DNA from: Halorientalis persicus
GTDB lineage: Archaea > Halobacteriota > Halobacteria > Halobacteriales > Haloarculaceae
Assembly: GCF_900110215.1 (NCBI RefSeq)
Contig: NZ_FOCX01000001.1
Coordinates: 204,882-268,881, forward strand
Direction of reading: 5' to 3'
Length of the DNA: 64,000 nucleotides
Position 1 is the stretch's first letter, and the number at the start of each line of letters is the position of its first letter. The translations under genes were made by a program, and so were the position numbers. Below, one piece after another: positions 27,012 through 35,844 of the stretch. The notes beneath the pieces were generated by a model that was given only the letters and a program-made list of their open reading frames with translations, was not told the DNA's origin and ran no database searches.

Positions 27012-27093
27012 ATCGGCGCGAGACGAGATCGTTCAGAGGGGCGAGAATCCAGTCGCGGTCGCTCGCCCGGACCGTGAGCGGGGCCGACCCCCG

Positions 27094-30000
27094 CTATCGC
27101 TGTCGGGCGCGTCGTCGGGCGACGAGAGCCACGAGTAGCGCGAGCGACGCGACCATTGCGGTGAAGCCGAATCCTGGGCCAGTCGCATCGGTTGTCGTGG
27201 TCGCTGAGTCTGTCGTCCCGGGGTCCGGCGCGGGGTCGGCCGCGGGTGCGGACTCGGTGACCGGGACCGGGGTCGGTTCGGTGGTCGGTGTCTCGGGCGC
27301 CGTCTGGGGTGGCGCCACGATCGCGAGCGTCGAGTTCACGCCGTCGACGGCGAAGGTAGTGCGGTCCCGGTCGTCCCGAACGACGCGTACAGACAGCGAC
27401 TGCCACTCGTCTGTGGCCGGGACGTATCGGAGCGCCCGGACGTCGCTGGGAGCGACGCCCGCATCCGTCAGTTCGGCACGCGACACGCCGACTCGCACCG
27501 ACGCCTCGGTGTCGGATTCGGGGAGGGCGACCTGGACGAACGCGAGCATCGTCCCGTCGGGAATCCGCGCGCCGGCGGGGGGCCCCGACCGCTCGGCGAC
27601 GCTGACGACACCGGACTGGCCGGGAACGCTGACGGATTCGACGGAGCCGTTCTCGAAGGCGGCGGTGTCACCGTCGAACTGCGCCGTCGAGGTCGACTCG
27701 GCCGGTTCCTCCAGGACGGTCACAGACCCGAGATCCGTCCCGCCCACCCCGAGGTCGTAGGCGCCGGGCTCGGTAACGTTGTGCCTGAACTGGAGGGTCG
27801 TCTCGTCGTTCGGCGCGATTTCACCGGCCCGGGTGGCGTCCGTCGCCGCACCGTCGACCGAGAGCGACAGGTCGTACTCGCCGGCTTTGCCGCCCGTGTT
27901 TCGGACGGTCGCGGTGACCGTCAACGGCTCGCCGGCCGCGACGACCCGCGACTGGACCGCCGCATCGACGGTGATCTCGGGCCTGACTAGGTTCCCCGAG
28001 CTGACGCCGGATCCGCCCCCGACCGATCCGCTGGACCCGCCGTTCCCGCTGGAACCGCCGTTCCCGCCGTCGTTATCGCTCTCGTCTCCCTCACTCTCGT
28101 CGTCGTCCTCCTCTTCTCCCTCACTCTCGTCGTCGTCCTCCTCTTCTTCCTCACTCTCGTCGTCCTCGCCGTCGACGACGGTCGACAGTGACGCGGTCGC
28201 CTCGTTGCCGTTGGTGTCGGAGGCGGTCAGCACGAGGTCGTACTCGCCAGGAGCGAGCGGCGCGCCGGTCCCGTTCGTCCCGTTCCACTCGATCGGGAGC
28301 GTGCTGTCGAAGGCGGCCGTCACGTCGCGTTCGAGGACTGTCGCGTTGCTTCCGTTGCGCACGGCCAGCGTCGCGCTGGCCGGGTTCTCGTCGGCGAGGG
28401 CGACCGAGATCGTCGTCGGCGCCGTCTCGTTGACCGGCCCGGCACCGCGTGCGGATTCGAACTGTTCGATCCGCGGCGGCGACTGGTCGGTCAGGTTCGC
28501 GGTGATCGTCAGGTCCCGCGGGGAGTCGACGGTCAGCGACCGGCCGTACACTCGCCCGTCGAAGCGGCTTTCGTTCGGCAGTAGCACCGTCACGGTGACG
28601 TTCCCCGTGACTTCGATTCCCGGCCTCCTGGTGGCCTCGGGAACGAACAGCCCGTCGTCGGTGGTCGCGTTCGGGAAGATGACCGACGCCCGGGCACCGG
28701 TCGGACTGGTGTGTTGCACTTTCAGGGAAGCGTTCTCGACCGGATCGCCGGCTTCGGTCACGACGGTCACGTCGAGCGGGTGAGCGTCCGGGAGTGTCGC
28801 GCTACCGAGGTCCTCGTCCCCGGTCGGCGTGAAGTGGGTCAAACCGTACAGGTCCGGCGACCCGTCCCTGGGGAACACGGCGGCGTCGTCCGGGACCGTC
28901 CCGTTGCGCTGTGGGAAGGTCGCGGGATGGGCCTGATAGTAGGAAATCTCCCGTGGGCTCCCGGGGGCCGTCGTGATCTCGAAGCCGCCGTCGCTCCCGG
29001 TGATGACCTCGTCCTCGAGTCCGATGAGCCGACAGACGGTGCCGTACCAGTCGTTGACGACGACCGGACTCCGGCTCCGCGTCGCGTCGGCTACGGTGAT
29101 GGTGGCGCCCGCAGCCGGATCCCCGTCAGCTTCGCGAACGGAGCCGGTCACGTCGACCGTCGCGACGGTCGTGTTGGCGTCCGCTGACGGCGTCTCGGTC
29201 TCCCGGTTGCCAGCGGTGTCGACTGCAGTACACATGAACCGGTAGGACTCGCCGAGTTCGCCACTGAACGTGGTAGTACGGTTCTCGACACCGACTCTGG
29301 CGGCCTGCCACGTCTCCCCGCCGTCAGACGAGACGAAGATCGTCACGTAGTCGATCTCGCCGACGGGATCGGTGCCCGTCCACGACAGCGTCAGGTTCTC
29401 CGGGCTCCGGGCCGGGAGCGGGTCGACCCGGCAACTCGGGGCCGCCGTGTCGATGACGTTGACCGTCTCGTCGGTCGTGAGGCTACTCACCTCGTCGAAC
29501 CGGATCGTGGCGTCGTTCTCGATGCGAGTGCCGTCGGCCAGCCCCGGCTTGGGGTCGGCCGACAGGAGGACCGTGCCCGTCTCGTTCGGTTCGAGGTCGG
29601 TGTTTTGCAGGTGCCACTCGACGGTCCGCCCGTCGAGGGTGGCCGTGTGCCGTTCGACGACGGTGTCGGTTCGGGTCACCGTCTCGTTCCCGAGGGTGAC
29701 GTTCCGGGTGCGGGTCTGGCTCCCGTTGTACAGTGTCGCGGGCTGACTGTCGTTCAGCGCGACGCGCTCCCGGTCAGCGGTGAACACCTCGACCGACGAG
29801 AGATCGAGCGTGTCGGGGAGTTCATCGGTGATCGTGACGTTCGTCGCCGTCGCGTTGCCGACGTTCTCGAAGTGGACGACGTACGGCAGCGTGGTGTTGG
29901 GCGTGACGTACTTCTTTGCCCCCACGATCTTCTCGTTGGGATCGCTCGACGTGTCGACCTGGTTCTCGTCGGGCGCACAGGGCGGCGTCAGGTGTCGGTC

Positions 30001-32454
30001 CCCACGGAGGTTCTTGGTCTGTTGTAGTTTCTCGCACTTCTGGTATCTGGCCTTGCAGGCTTCTTTCACGAGGTCCTTGCAGCTCTGGACCGCGTCGAGT
30101 TCGTGGGACGCGATACACTCCGAGATGCTTCCCGTCACGCAGTCCTGCACCTTCGAGGCCTGCGCGAGCGCACCGACCTCGTCGTCACACTTCCGCGTAC
30201 CCACCCGCCGACAGCGCCTGTAGCGGGTGTCGCAGGGGGTGTCGTCGCTGGCGCAGGCCTCGCCGGTGACGGTCATGCCGTCTGGAAGCCCGTCGTCCAG
30301 CCGCGCCTGGTATGTGAGCAGGTGACTCTCACCGGGCTGGAGATCTGAGAGGTTCCACCGGATCGTGGTCCGCGTGAGGTCGTCGTCGAAGCCCGCCGCC
30401 GTCCCGTTGTACGTGGTCGTGGTGTTCAGCGAGTCCGGATCGGGATTGGACTCGGCGTAGGTGAACCACGGTTCGAGGTACTCCTCGATGGAGAGGTTCG
30501 TCGCGACGGTCTGGCCGGTGTTGGTGAGACGGATGAGATACAGTTGTTTGCGCCCGGGCACCGCGCGGCCGCCTTCCTTCTCGATCTGGAGCTTTGCGGA
30601 CGGAATCGTCGCAGTCACGCGTTTCGTGTACGTTCTGTTGGCCGTCGCGTTCTCGCTGTCGGTCACCCGGACCGTGAAGGTGAAGTTTCCGACTTCGCCC
30701 ACGGTTCCATTGAGGACACCGTCGTCGTGGAGTTCCAGTCCCCGCGGTAGCGACCCGTTCACGACTGCGAACGACTCGACGGCTCCACCGGACTGGATGT
30801 CGATCCGAGTAGACGTGAAATCCCCGAGTTTCGAGCGGGGCAGCGTGTCCGTGACGATGACCGGACCCGCGGTCCCGAAGGGGACGGTCGGCGGGGCCGT
30901 CAACCACGGATCGAACCGGACGTTCGCCGTGCTCTGCGTGGAGCCGTTCTTCGAGACGCTGTCGCCCGTTCCGTTGGCGACCGCGCCCGTCACGGGGTCG
31001 GTCAGGTTCACGCCGCTGGCACTCGACGGCCCGCTCGGGTCGCCCCACCAGTTGTTCCTCGCGCTCACCGGGTCACCGTCGTCCTGTCTGTAGTTGATAC
31101 CCGGGTTCCCGTTGCCCCTGATGATGTTGTGGGTCACCCGCAGCGTCGGGACGGAATCCCACAGGAAGTGGAGCCCCCACTCGCTGTTGTTGACGATGCC
31201 ATTGCGCTCGATAGTCCCGGAGGCGGTGCTGGTCTCGACGCTGACGCCACGGGTGTTGTTCCGGAAGCGGTTCCCGACCGCGTGCAATTCCGGCACGTCA
31301 CCCTGCAGTTTCAGCCCGTTGTCGGTGCTGTTCGCGACATCGTTCTCCCTGACCGTGACGTTGCGAGCGCCGTTGACGACGACACCGGAACTGCCGCTGC
31401 CGAGGACCGTGTTGTTCCGGGCGACCCCCTCGGAGGCATCACCGTTGATGCTGGCACGGAAGTTGATGCCGTGGCTCCCGCTGTCGACGATCCTGTTGTC
31501 CTCGACCAGCGTGGAAGGCACTCGCGGGTAGATGCCGACGCGATAGCTGTCGACGACCGTGTTGTCCCGGATGGTGTTGTTGCCGCTCCCGTAGCCCTGG
31601 AGCAAGATGCCGTGGTTGTTCGAGACGACGGTGTTGTTGGCGATCAGTCCGCCTTCGGAGTTGCCGAGTTTCATCCCGTTGCCGCTGTTGTGGCTGACGT
31701 TGTTGGCCGTGATCGTCAGACCCGTGAGCGGCCCGTCGGACTGGATTCCGTGGTCGTTCCCGACGATCGTGTTGTTCAGGACCGTGGTGTTGTCGCCGTC
31801 ACCCACGAACACGCCCTGGTAGCTGTTGTCTCTGATCGTCGACTGCGAGACGGTGGCGTTTTTCGTCTGTCGCAGTTCGAGCCCGCGTCCGGGCTGCTTC
31901 CGGACGGTCGTTCGCTCGATAGTCGCGTTCGTGCCGCCGCGGATTCGGAGTCCCCACCCGGTCTGGGTGCCGCCGACGTTGAACCCGTCGCGCACGACCA
32001 AATCCAGCACAGTCGCGTTGTCGACGCTATCGAACTCGACCGGTTGCGACCAGTTGGCGACGCCGACGTTTCGCACGGTCACGTTGGCTAGCTGGTCGGG
32101 ATTGAACCCCCTGGGCGAGGACGTGCCCCGCACGAGGATCGGATGCCCGTGGGCACCGCCGTCGACTGCGCCTTTCAGCGTGTACCCGTTCCCGTCCAGC
32201 GTCACGTCACTGGCGTTGATGAAGATGCACTCTTCGGTCGCGTCAGCCGTGATGTTCGCGCCCAGTTCGTACGTGCCCGACTCGTTGATCTGCCGACAGT
32301 CGGTAACCGTCGCGCCCGACGAGTCGTCCGTCGGCGCGTTGCCCGCCGACGCGTCGATGCCAGTCGCCGCCGAGCCACCGACGACCGCCGTCAACCCGAC
32401 GGTGGCAACGACCGCCAGGACGAGGATCGCCCTGCCGGAGGATCGCCCCGTCAT
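27094..32454 (-). CDS. Giant PGF-CTERM surface protein with beta-helix, DUF11, Ig-like and CARDB domains
   Basis: 1786 residues, exported. Residues 1-31 form a Sec signal (ILVLAVVATVGLTAVVGGSA). About 50-500 is a right-handed parallel beta helix of NosD/CASH repeats (recurring N-x-T-V and G-I motifs). About 520-620 is Ig-like, 625-725 a DUF11 repeat, about 728-835 a Cys-rich basic segment with ten cysteines, then a second DUF11 region (to about 960), an Ig/FN3 module, a carboxypeptidase-regulatory-like module and a FlgD-like Ig module. An acidic Gly/Ser linker, a CARDB domain and a PGF-pre-PGF domain lead to the end GPGFGFTAMVASLALLVALV plus Arg residues. This is a PGF-CTERM signal, cut and lipid-linked by archaeosortase A. 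Function is probably cell-surface; a ligand or enzyme activity is not evident. Confidence 0.9.
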   Translation of the reverse strand: MTGRSSGRAILVLAVVATVGLTAVVGGSAATGIDASAGNAPTDDSSGATVTDCRQINESGTYELGANITADATEECIFINASDVTLDGNGYTLKGAVDGGAHGHPILVRGTSSPRGFNPDQLANVTVRNVGVANWSQPVEFDSVDNATVLDLVVRDGFNVGGTQTGWGLRIRGGTNATIERTTVRKQPGRGLELRQTKNATVSQSTIRDNSYQGVFVGDGDNTTVLNNTIVGNDHGIQSDGPLTGLTITANNVSHNSGNGMKLGNSEGGLIANNTVVSNNHGILLQGYGSGNNTIRDNTVVDSYRVGIYPRVPSTLVEDNRIVDSGSHGINFRASINGDASEGVARNNTVLGSGSSGVVVNGARNVTVRENDVANSTDNGLKLQGDVPELHAVGNRFRNNTRGVSVETSTASGTIERNGIVNNSEWGLHFLWDSVPTLRVTHNIIRGNGNPGINYRQDDGDPVSARNNWWGDPSGPSSASGVNLTDPVTGAVANGTGDSVSKNGSTQSTANVRFDPWLTAPPTVPFGTAGPVIVTDTLPRSKLGDFTSTRIDIQSGGAVESFAVVNGSLPRGLELHDDGVLNGTVGEVGNFTFTVRVTDSENATANRTYTKRVTATIPSAKLQIEKEGGRAVPGRKQLYLIRLTNTGQTVATNLSIEEYLEPWFTYAESNPDPDSLNTTTTYNGTAAGFDDDLTRTTIRWNLSDLQPGESHLLTYQARLDDGLPDGMTVTGEACASDDTPCDTRYRRCRRVGTRKCDDEVGALAQASKVQDCVTGSISECIASHELDAVQSCKDLVKEACKARYQKCEKLQQTKNLRGDRHLTPPCAPDENQVDTSSDPNEKIVGAKKYVTPNTTLPYVVHFENVGNATATNVTITDELPDTLDLSSVEVFTADRERVALNDSQPATLYNGSQTRTRNVTLGNETVTRTDTVVERHTATLDGRTVEWHLQNTDLEPNETGTVLLSADPKPGLADGTRIENDATIRFDEVSSLTTDETVNVIDTAAPSCRVDPLPARSPENLTLSWTGTDPVGEIDYVTIFVSSDGGETWQAARVGVENRTTTFSGELGESYRFMCTAVDTAGNRETETPSADANTTVATVDVTGSVREADGDPAAGATITVADATRSRSPVVVNDWYGTVCRLIGLEDEVITGSDGGFEITTAPGSPREISYYQAHPATFPQRNGTVPDDAAVFPRDGSPDLYGLTHFTPTGDEDLGSATLPDAHPLDVTVVTEAGDPVENASLKVQHTSPTGARASVIFPNATTDDGLFVPEATRRPGIEVTGNVTVTVLLPNESRFDGRVYGRSLTVDSPRDLTITANLTDQSPPRIEQFESARGAGPVNETAPTTISVALADENPASATLAVRNGSNATVLERDVTAAFDSTLPIEWNGTNGTGAPLAPGEYDLVLTASDTNGNEATASLSTVVDGEDDESEEEEEDDDESEGEEEDDDESEGDESDNDGGNGGSSGNGGSSGSVGGGSGVSSGNLVRPEITVDAAVQSRVVAAGEPLTVTATVRNTGGKAGEYDLSLSVDGAATDATRAGEIAPNDETTLQFRHNVTEPGAYDLGVGGTDLGSVTVLEEPAESTSTAQFDGDTAAFENGSVESVSVPGQSGVVSVAERSGPPAGARIPDGTMLAFVQVALPESDTEASVRVGVSRAELTDAGVAPSDVRALRYVPATDEWQSLSVRVVRDDRDRTTFAVDGVNSTLAIVAPPQTAPETPTTEPTPVPVTESAPAADPAPDPGTTDSATTTTDATGPGFGFTAMVASLALLVALVARRRARQR
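28086..28170 (-). repeat. 30-bp tandem repeat coding the acidic linker
   Basis: Nearly three copies of a 30-base unit (plus-strand core CTCACTCTCGTCGTCGTCCT) code for Glu/Asp/Ser-rich units in the surface protein, directly before a Gly/Ser-rich stretch. It is in frame, so copy-number changes would lengthen or shorten the linker by ten residues. Confidence 0.8.
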
Positions 32455-32591
32455 CGTCCTGTCTCTCCGTCATCGTGTCGGCAACCGAATGCCCCGGACA
32501 GCTCTCTGAAACCCTCGTTCGTTGGCCGTTCCACCCTCATTTCAACCGCGACCCCACGATCATGTATACTAGACAATGTATAATTGAATAG

Positions 32592-32620
32592 CAAATAGTC
32601 TTTGAATCAAACAGTATTTG
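32592..32620. repeat. A/T-rich 29-bp imperfect palindrome
   Basis: CAAATAGTCTTTGA and TCAAACAGTATTTG flank a central A; the 14-base arms match except at two positions. It lies in a markedly AT-rich patch (about 32560-32625) between the end of one minus-strand gene and the start of the giant surface-protein gene, about 140 bases upstream of its ATG. It may be a terminator for the upstream gene or an operator for the downstream gene. The rest of the 282-base intergenic region shows nothing else clear. Confidence 0.55.
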
Positions 32621-32736
32621 ATAGCGATGGGTTCGGCGTGAAAAAAGAGAGCGACGAATCGAGGGGCGTCCGACGGTTCACGGAATCGTGGGCAGAAAAA
32701 GCGGCGTCGACCGGGCGGCGAGCAGGTACCGTGGTC

Positions 32737-33138
32737 TCAGGGTTCGTTTTCGGCTTCGGATCCTTCGCCGTGCTCGCGCTCGTCGGATTCGGTCTCGATC
32801 TGGACGGTCGTACTCTCCGAGGGGGGCTCCCCGCCGCGCCGCCCGCCCTCGCCGATGTCGACGGGGAGGCGCTCCCGGAGGTCGCTGGCGATGGACTCGA
32901 CCCGGTGGCGGACGGTCTGGATCTGTTCTTCGAAGGCCTCGGCGTTGCGGGTGACGTGGTGGACGCGGTCGCGCGGAATCTGGTGCATCAGATCGTTGCC
33001 GTCCTCGTCGGTGCCCGTCTTGACCATCCAGTGGTCGCGCGCGTAGACAAGGTCCTCGTTGTCGACGGTCTCGGTGACCGTCCCCGACTCGGGGTCGTCG
33101 TAGATGATCGTGGCCTGACCGAGTTCCAGTTCGTTCAT
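32737..33138 (-). CDS. Small acidic haloarchaeal protein, unknown function
   Basis: 133 residues starting MNELELGQATIIYDDPESGT. The ATG at 33136-33138 was chosen over the upstream GTG because a TATA-like box (CTATACG on the minus strand, about 33162-33168) is 24-30 bases before it. The N-terminal half is beta-rich (TIIYDDPESGTVTETVDNED, HWMVKTGTDEDGNDLMHQIP); the middle has a helix (AEAFEEQIQTVRHRVESIAS); the C-terminus is low-complexity acidic. No membrane segment, no cysteine. I do not recognise a family. Confidence 0.75.
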   Translation of the reverse strand: MNELELGQATIIYDDPESGTVTETVDNEDLVYARDHWMVKTGTDEDGNDLMHQIPRDRVHHVTRNAEAFEEQIQTVRHRVESIASDLRERLPVDIGEGGRRGGEPPSESTTVQIETESDEREHGEGSEAENEP

Positions 33139-33327
33139 GTTCCATGGTACCACGCGCGGACGTATAGCCGCTGTGTCAGGGGATCAGTCACGGCGATCGG
33201 ACAGGTCACGGCGACCACATTCGTACGGGGCGTGACCGGCCAGGGTTTGGTTCCGAAGGTTTCGGTCCCGATCGGCTTTCGAGACACAACCACAATCGGA
33301 GTAAAGGTGGGTGACGTACTATCGACC

Positions 33328-33732
33328 ATGAGTCGAACGACGACGCGGCTCGCGAGAGTCGCACTGGCGATCGGTGTCGCACTGGCACTGGTAGCCGCGA
33401 CTGGTGGGGTCGCGGCGGGTCACTCCGGCGACGACGGGATGCACCACCACGACGGGTGGATGGGGAGCCACGCCGGTGGCGGGATGTGGGGCGGCTTCGG
33501 CTGGCTCTGGATGCTCGGTGGCCTGCTCGTCGTGTTCGGCGTGCCGGCGATAGCGCTGTACGCGCTGACGACGCGGGACAGCGGTAGCGGCGGGGCCGAG
33601 GGCGACGACGCGCTCACGACCCTGCGCCGGCGGTACGCCGCGGGCGAGATCGACGAGGAGGAGTTCGAGCGGCGCGAGGGCGACCTGCGGGAGACCTCGG
33701 ACTGGGCGAGCGGGGAGCGAAGCGACCCGTGA
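33328..33732 (+). CDS. SHOCT-domain membrane protein
   Basis: 134 residues starting MSRTTTRLARVALAIGVALA. A signal or first membrane segment is followed by a His/Met/Gly-rich external stretch (GMHHHDGWMGSHAGGGMWGG), a second membrane segment (LWMLGGLLVVFGVPAIALYA) and a C-terminal SHOCT motif (LTTLRRRYAAGEIDEEEFER). SHOCT units are short helical modules found at the ends of many membrane proteins; the role is unknown. The His/Met-rich segment could bind metal, but this is only inferred. The gene is divergent from the acidic protein upstream. Confidence 0.85.
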   Translation: MSRTTTRLARVALAIGVALALVAATGGVAAGHSGDDGMHHHDGWMGSHAGGGMWGGFGWLWMLGGLLVVFGVPAIALYALTTRDSGSGGAEGDDALTTLRRRYAAGEIDEEEFERREGDLRETSDWASGERSDP

Positions 33733-33749
33733 GCGGGCCGAAGGCCCGC
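33733..33749 (+). terminator. Hairpin directly after the SHOCT gene stop
   Basis: GCGGGCC-GAA-GGCCCGC, a 7-base stem starting immediately after the TGA. It is GC-rich with no U-run; it may act as a terminator or protect the 3' end. Confidence 0.35.
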
Positions 33750-33820
33750 GGCCGCGACTCGCCGGCGGGGAGTAGGCGGCGAAGGCAACGCAAATATGCC
33801 CGCCGGGCGGAGCGGGGTAC

Positions 33821-35128
33821 ATGATCGGTGTCGTCGGCGGTGGGGTGGCTGGACTGGCCGCGGCCCACCGACTCCAGCAGGCCGGCCACGAGGTACAGGT
33901 GTTCGAGGCGAGCGACGACGTGGGCGGGCTCGCGGCCGTCTACGAGACCGCCGGCGACTCCATCGAGAAGTTCTACCACCACCTCTCGAAATCCGAGGAG
34001 ACCATCGTCGAGGTGGCCGACGACCTGGGCCTGGGCGACCGGATCGAGTGGCGGATCGGGAAGAACGCCTACTACGTCGACGGCGTCGTCCACCCGCTGG
34101 ACACGGCCTGGGAGATCCTGGCCTACCCGCACCTCTCTTTGTACGACAAGTTCCGGCTGGCGATGCTCACGATGGAGGTCGACGTGCGCGGCGGCGTCCC
34201 CTCGTTCGACACCTACGACGACCTCGAAGCCTTCGAGGACGTACCCATCACGGAGTTCCTGCTCGACCACACCTCCCGGAGCGTCTACGAGAACTTCTGG
34301 GAGCCGCTGCTTTCGGCCAAGTTCGGCTCCCGGAAGGAGGACGTGAGCGCCGCGTGGCTGCTGGGCCGAGTCAAGTTCCGCGGCGAGCGGGACCTCCTGC
34401 GCGGCGAGATCCTCGGCTACCTCGACGGCGGCTTCGCACCCTTCCTCGACGCGCTGGTCGAGGCCGTGGGGCGCGAGAACGTCACCACTGGCGCGCGCGT
34501 GACCGACCTCGCGACCGGCGACGGGCGCGTCGAGTCGCTGACCGTCGAGACCGACGGGGCGACCGAGCGCCACGACGTGGACGGCGTGGTCGTCGCGGCG
34601 ATGCCCGACGTGCTGGAGGCGCTGACGGGCTACCCCTGCGAGATCGACTTCCAGGGCACGGTCTGTTCGGTCTGGAGCATGGACGAGTCACTGACCGACA
34701 CCTACTGGCTGAACATCGCCGACGAGGCCCCCTTCGGCGTGTTCATCGAACACACCAACTTCGTCCCGGCGGAACGCTACGGCGGCGAACACCTCTACTA
34801 CACTGCCAGCTACGTCCAGGACCTCGACGAGGACCTGTGGCAAATGGACGACGCGGCGGTCGAACAGCTGTGGCAGGACGGCATCGCCGACCTGTTCCCC
34901 CAGTTCGATCCCGACAGCGTGAACTGGGTGGAGACGGCCCGAAATCCCCGGACTGCGCCGGTCTACGAACGCGGGTATCTCGACATGGTGATCCCCTACG
35001 ACCTCTCGGCGGCGGTCGCCGAGGGCGTCACATACGCCGGCATGGCCAGCCGCGCCCAGTACCCCGAGCGCAGTCTCAACGGCGCTATCGAGGCCGGGTT
35101 CGCTGCGGCCGACGCGCTGTCGGAGTGA
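33821..35128 (+). CDS. NAD(P)/FAD-dependent oxidoreductase, amine-oxidase/HemY-like fold
   Basis: 435 residues. The N-terminal GGGVAGLAAAHRLQQAGHEV is the FAD-binding Rossmann motif with the acidic end of strand two (VFEASDDVGG), the R/K-free variant typical of the protoporphyrinogen-oxidase/amine-oxidase/UDP-galactopyranose mutase group. The C-terminal YAGMASRAQYPERSLNGAIEAGFAAADAL is the second FAD-contact motif of that superfamily. A TATA-like AAATATG lies about 30 bases before the ATG (leaderless). The substrate is not indicated; in haloarchaea relatives are usually annotated as a carotenoid- or protoporphyrinogen-type oxidoreductase without proof. Confidence 0.85.
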   Translation: MIGVVGGGVAGLAAAHRLQQAGHEVQVFEASDDVGGLAAVYETAGDSIEKFYHHLSKSEETIVEVADDLGLGDRIEWRIGKNAYYVDGVVHPLDTAWEILAYPHLSLYDKFRLAMLTMEVDVRGGVPSFDTYDDLEAFEDVPITEFLLDHTSRSVYENFWEPLLSAKFGSRKEDVSAAWLLGRVKFRGERDLLRGEILGYLDGGFAPFLDALVEAVGRENVTTGARVTDLATGDGRVESLTVETDGATERHDVDGVVVAAMPDVLEALTGYPCEIDFQGTVCSVWSMDESLTDTYWLNIADEAPFGVFIEHTNFVPAERYGGEHLYYTASYVQDLDEDLWQMDDAAVEQLWQDGIADLFPQFDPDSVNWVETARNPRTAPVYERGYLDMVIPYDLSAAVAEGVTYAGMASRAQYPERSLNGAIEAGFAAADALSE

Positions 35129-35187
35129 GTGAAACCGCCGTTTGACTCTCCAGAAGACAGGTTATCGGCGGCGCCCTCGGGTCCGAT

Positions 35188-35844
35188 ATGAAACGCCGCA
35201 CGATGCTGACCGCGCTCGGCACGGCGACGGTGGCGACCGCGGGCTGTCTCGACCGATCGGGAGACGGATCGACGCCGACCGACACGGACGGGCCAGGGAG
35301 CACCGACCGAACGGAGACGCCGGCCGGAACGGCCGACGAAAGTCGGACCCCGACGGCACCCTCCGGGCGGTTCGACGGGGCGGACTGTCCCGCGTTCAGC
35401 GACAGCGTCGACAGGACGGTCTGTTTCCACGCGCTCGGGAACGGGTCGGCCGAGGTGTGGATCGAACCCGACCGCGAACTGTTCGAGCCGACGACCGACG
35501 ACGACACCGTGGAGACGATCACGTTCACGTTGTGCAACGAGTCGGGCGAATCGTTCGGGTTGAACCCCTACGCCTGGGCGATAAAACGACGGACGGCCGA
35601 CGGCTGGGAACACGTCGCGCCCGAGGAGCACGTCGAACCCTGGACGACCGTCGACGACGGCGGGACGTACACCTGGCGGCTGAGTGTCGAGACCCATCCG
35701 TCACCGGACCGTGACGATCACATGACACTGGTCGAAGCCCTCGAATCGGGGGTCTACGCGTTCGCGATCGCGGGATCGCTGGGCGGGGAAACGAGTGGAA
35801 CGACCTGGGTCGAGTGTGTCGCACTCTTCGAGGTCGACCGCTAG
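35188..35844 (+). CDS. TAT-type lipoprotein of unknown function
   Basis: 218 residues. The N-terminus [20 protein letters not shown] has twin arginines, a short hydrophobic core and the lipobox TAGC, typical of haloarchaeal TAT lipoproteins. A Thr/Asp/Gly-rich spacer follows (to about residue 60), then a beta-rich domain with four cysteines ([26 protein letters not shown]), which could form two disulfides outside the cell. No family is recognised. It ends in a four-base overlap with the convergent transducer gene. Confidence 0.8.
   Translation: MKRRTMLTALGTATVATAGCLDRSGDGSTPTDTDGPGSTDRTETPAGTADESRTPTAPSGRFDGADCPAFSDSVDRTVCFHALGNGSAEVWIEPDRELFEPTTDDDTVETITFTLCNESGESFGLNPYAWAIKRRTADGWEHVAPEEHVEPWTTVDDGGTYTWRLSVETHPSPDRDDHMTLVEALESGVYAFAIAGSLGGETSGTTWVECVALFEVDR

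Noticed and set aside
26894..27100. tRNA-Gly as an integration site for a mobile element
   Set aside because: No integrase, no repeated tRNA 3' end and no phage or plasmid genes lie nearby; the next gene is a large native surface protein.
33139..33327. A coding gene in the gap between the acidic protein and the SHOCT gene
   Set aside because: Frames here lack starts at promoter distance and show no conserved pattern; the gap is best read as two divergent promoters.
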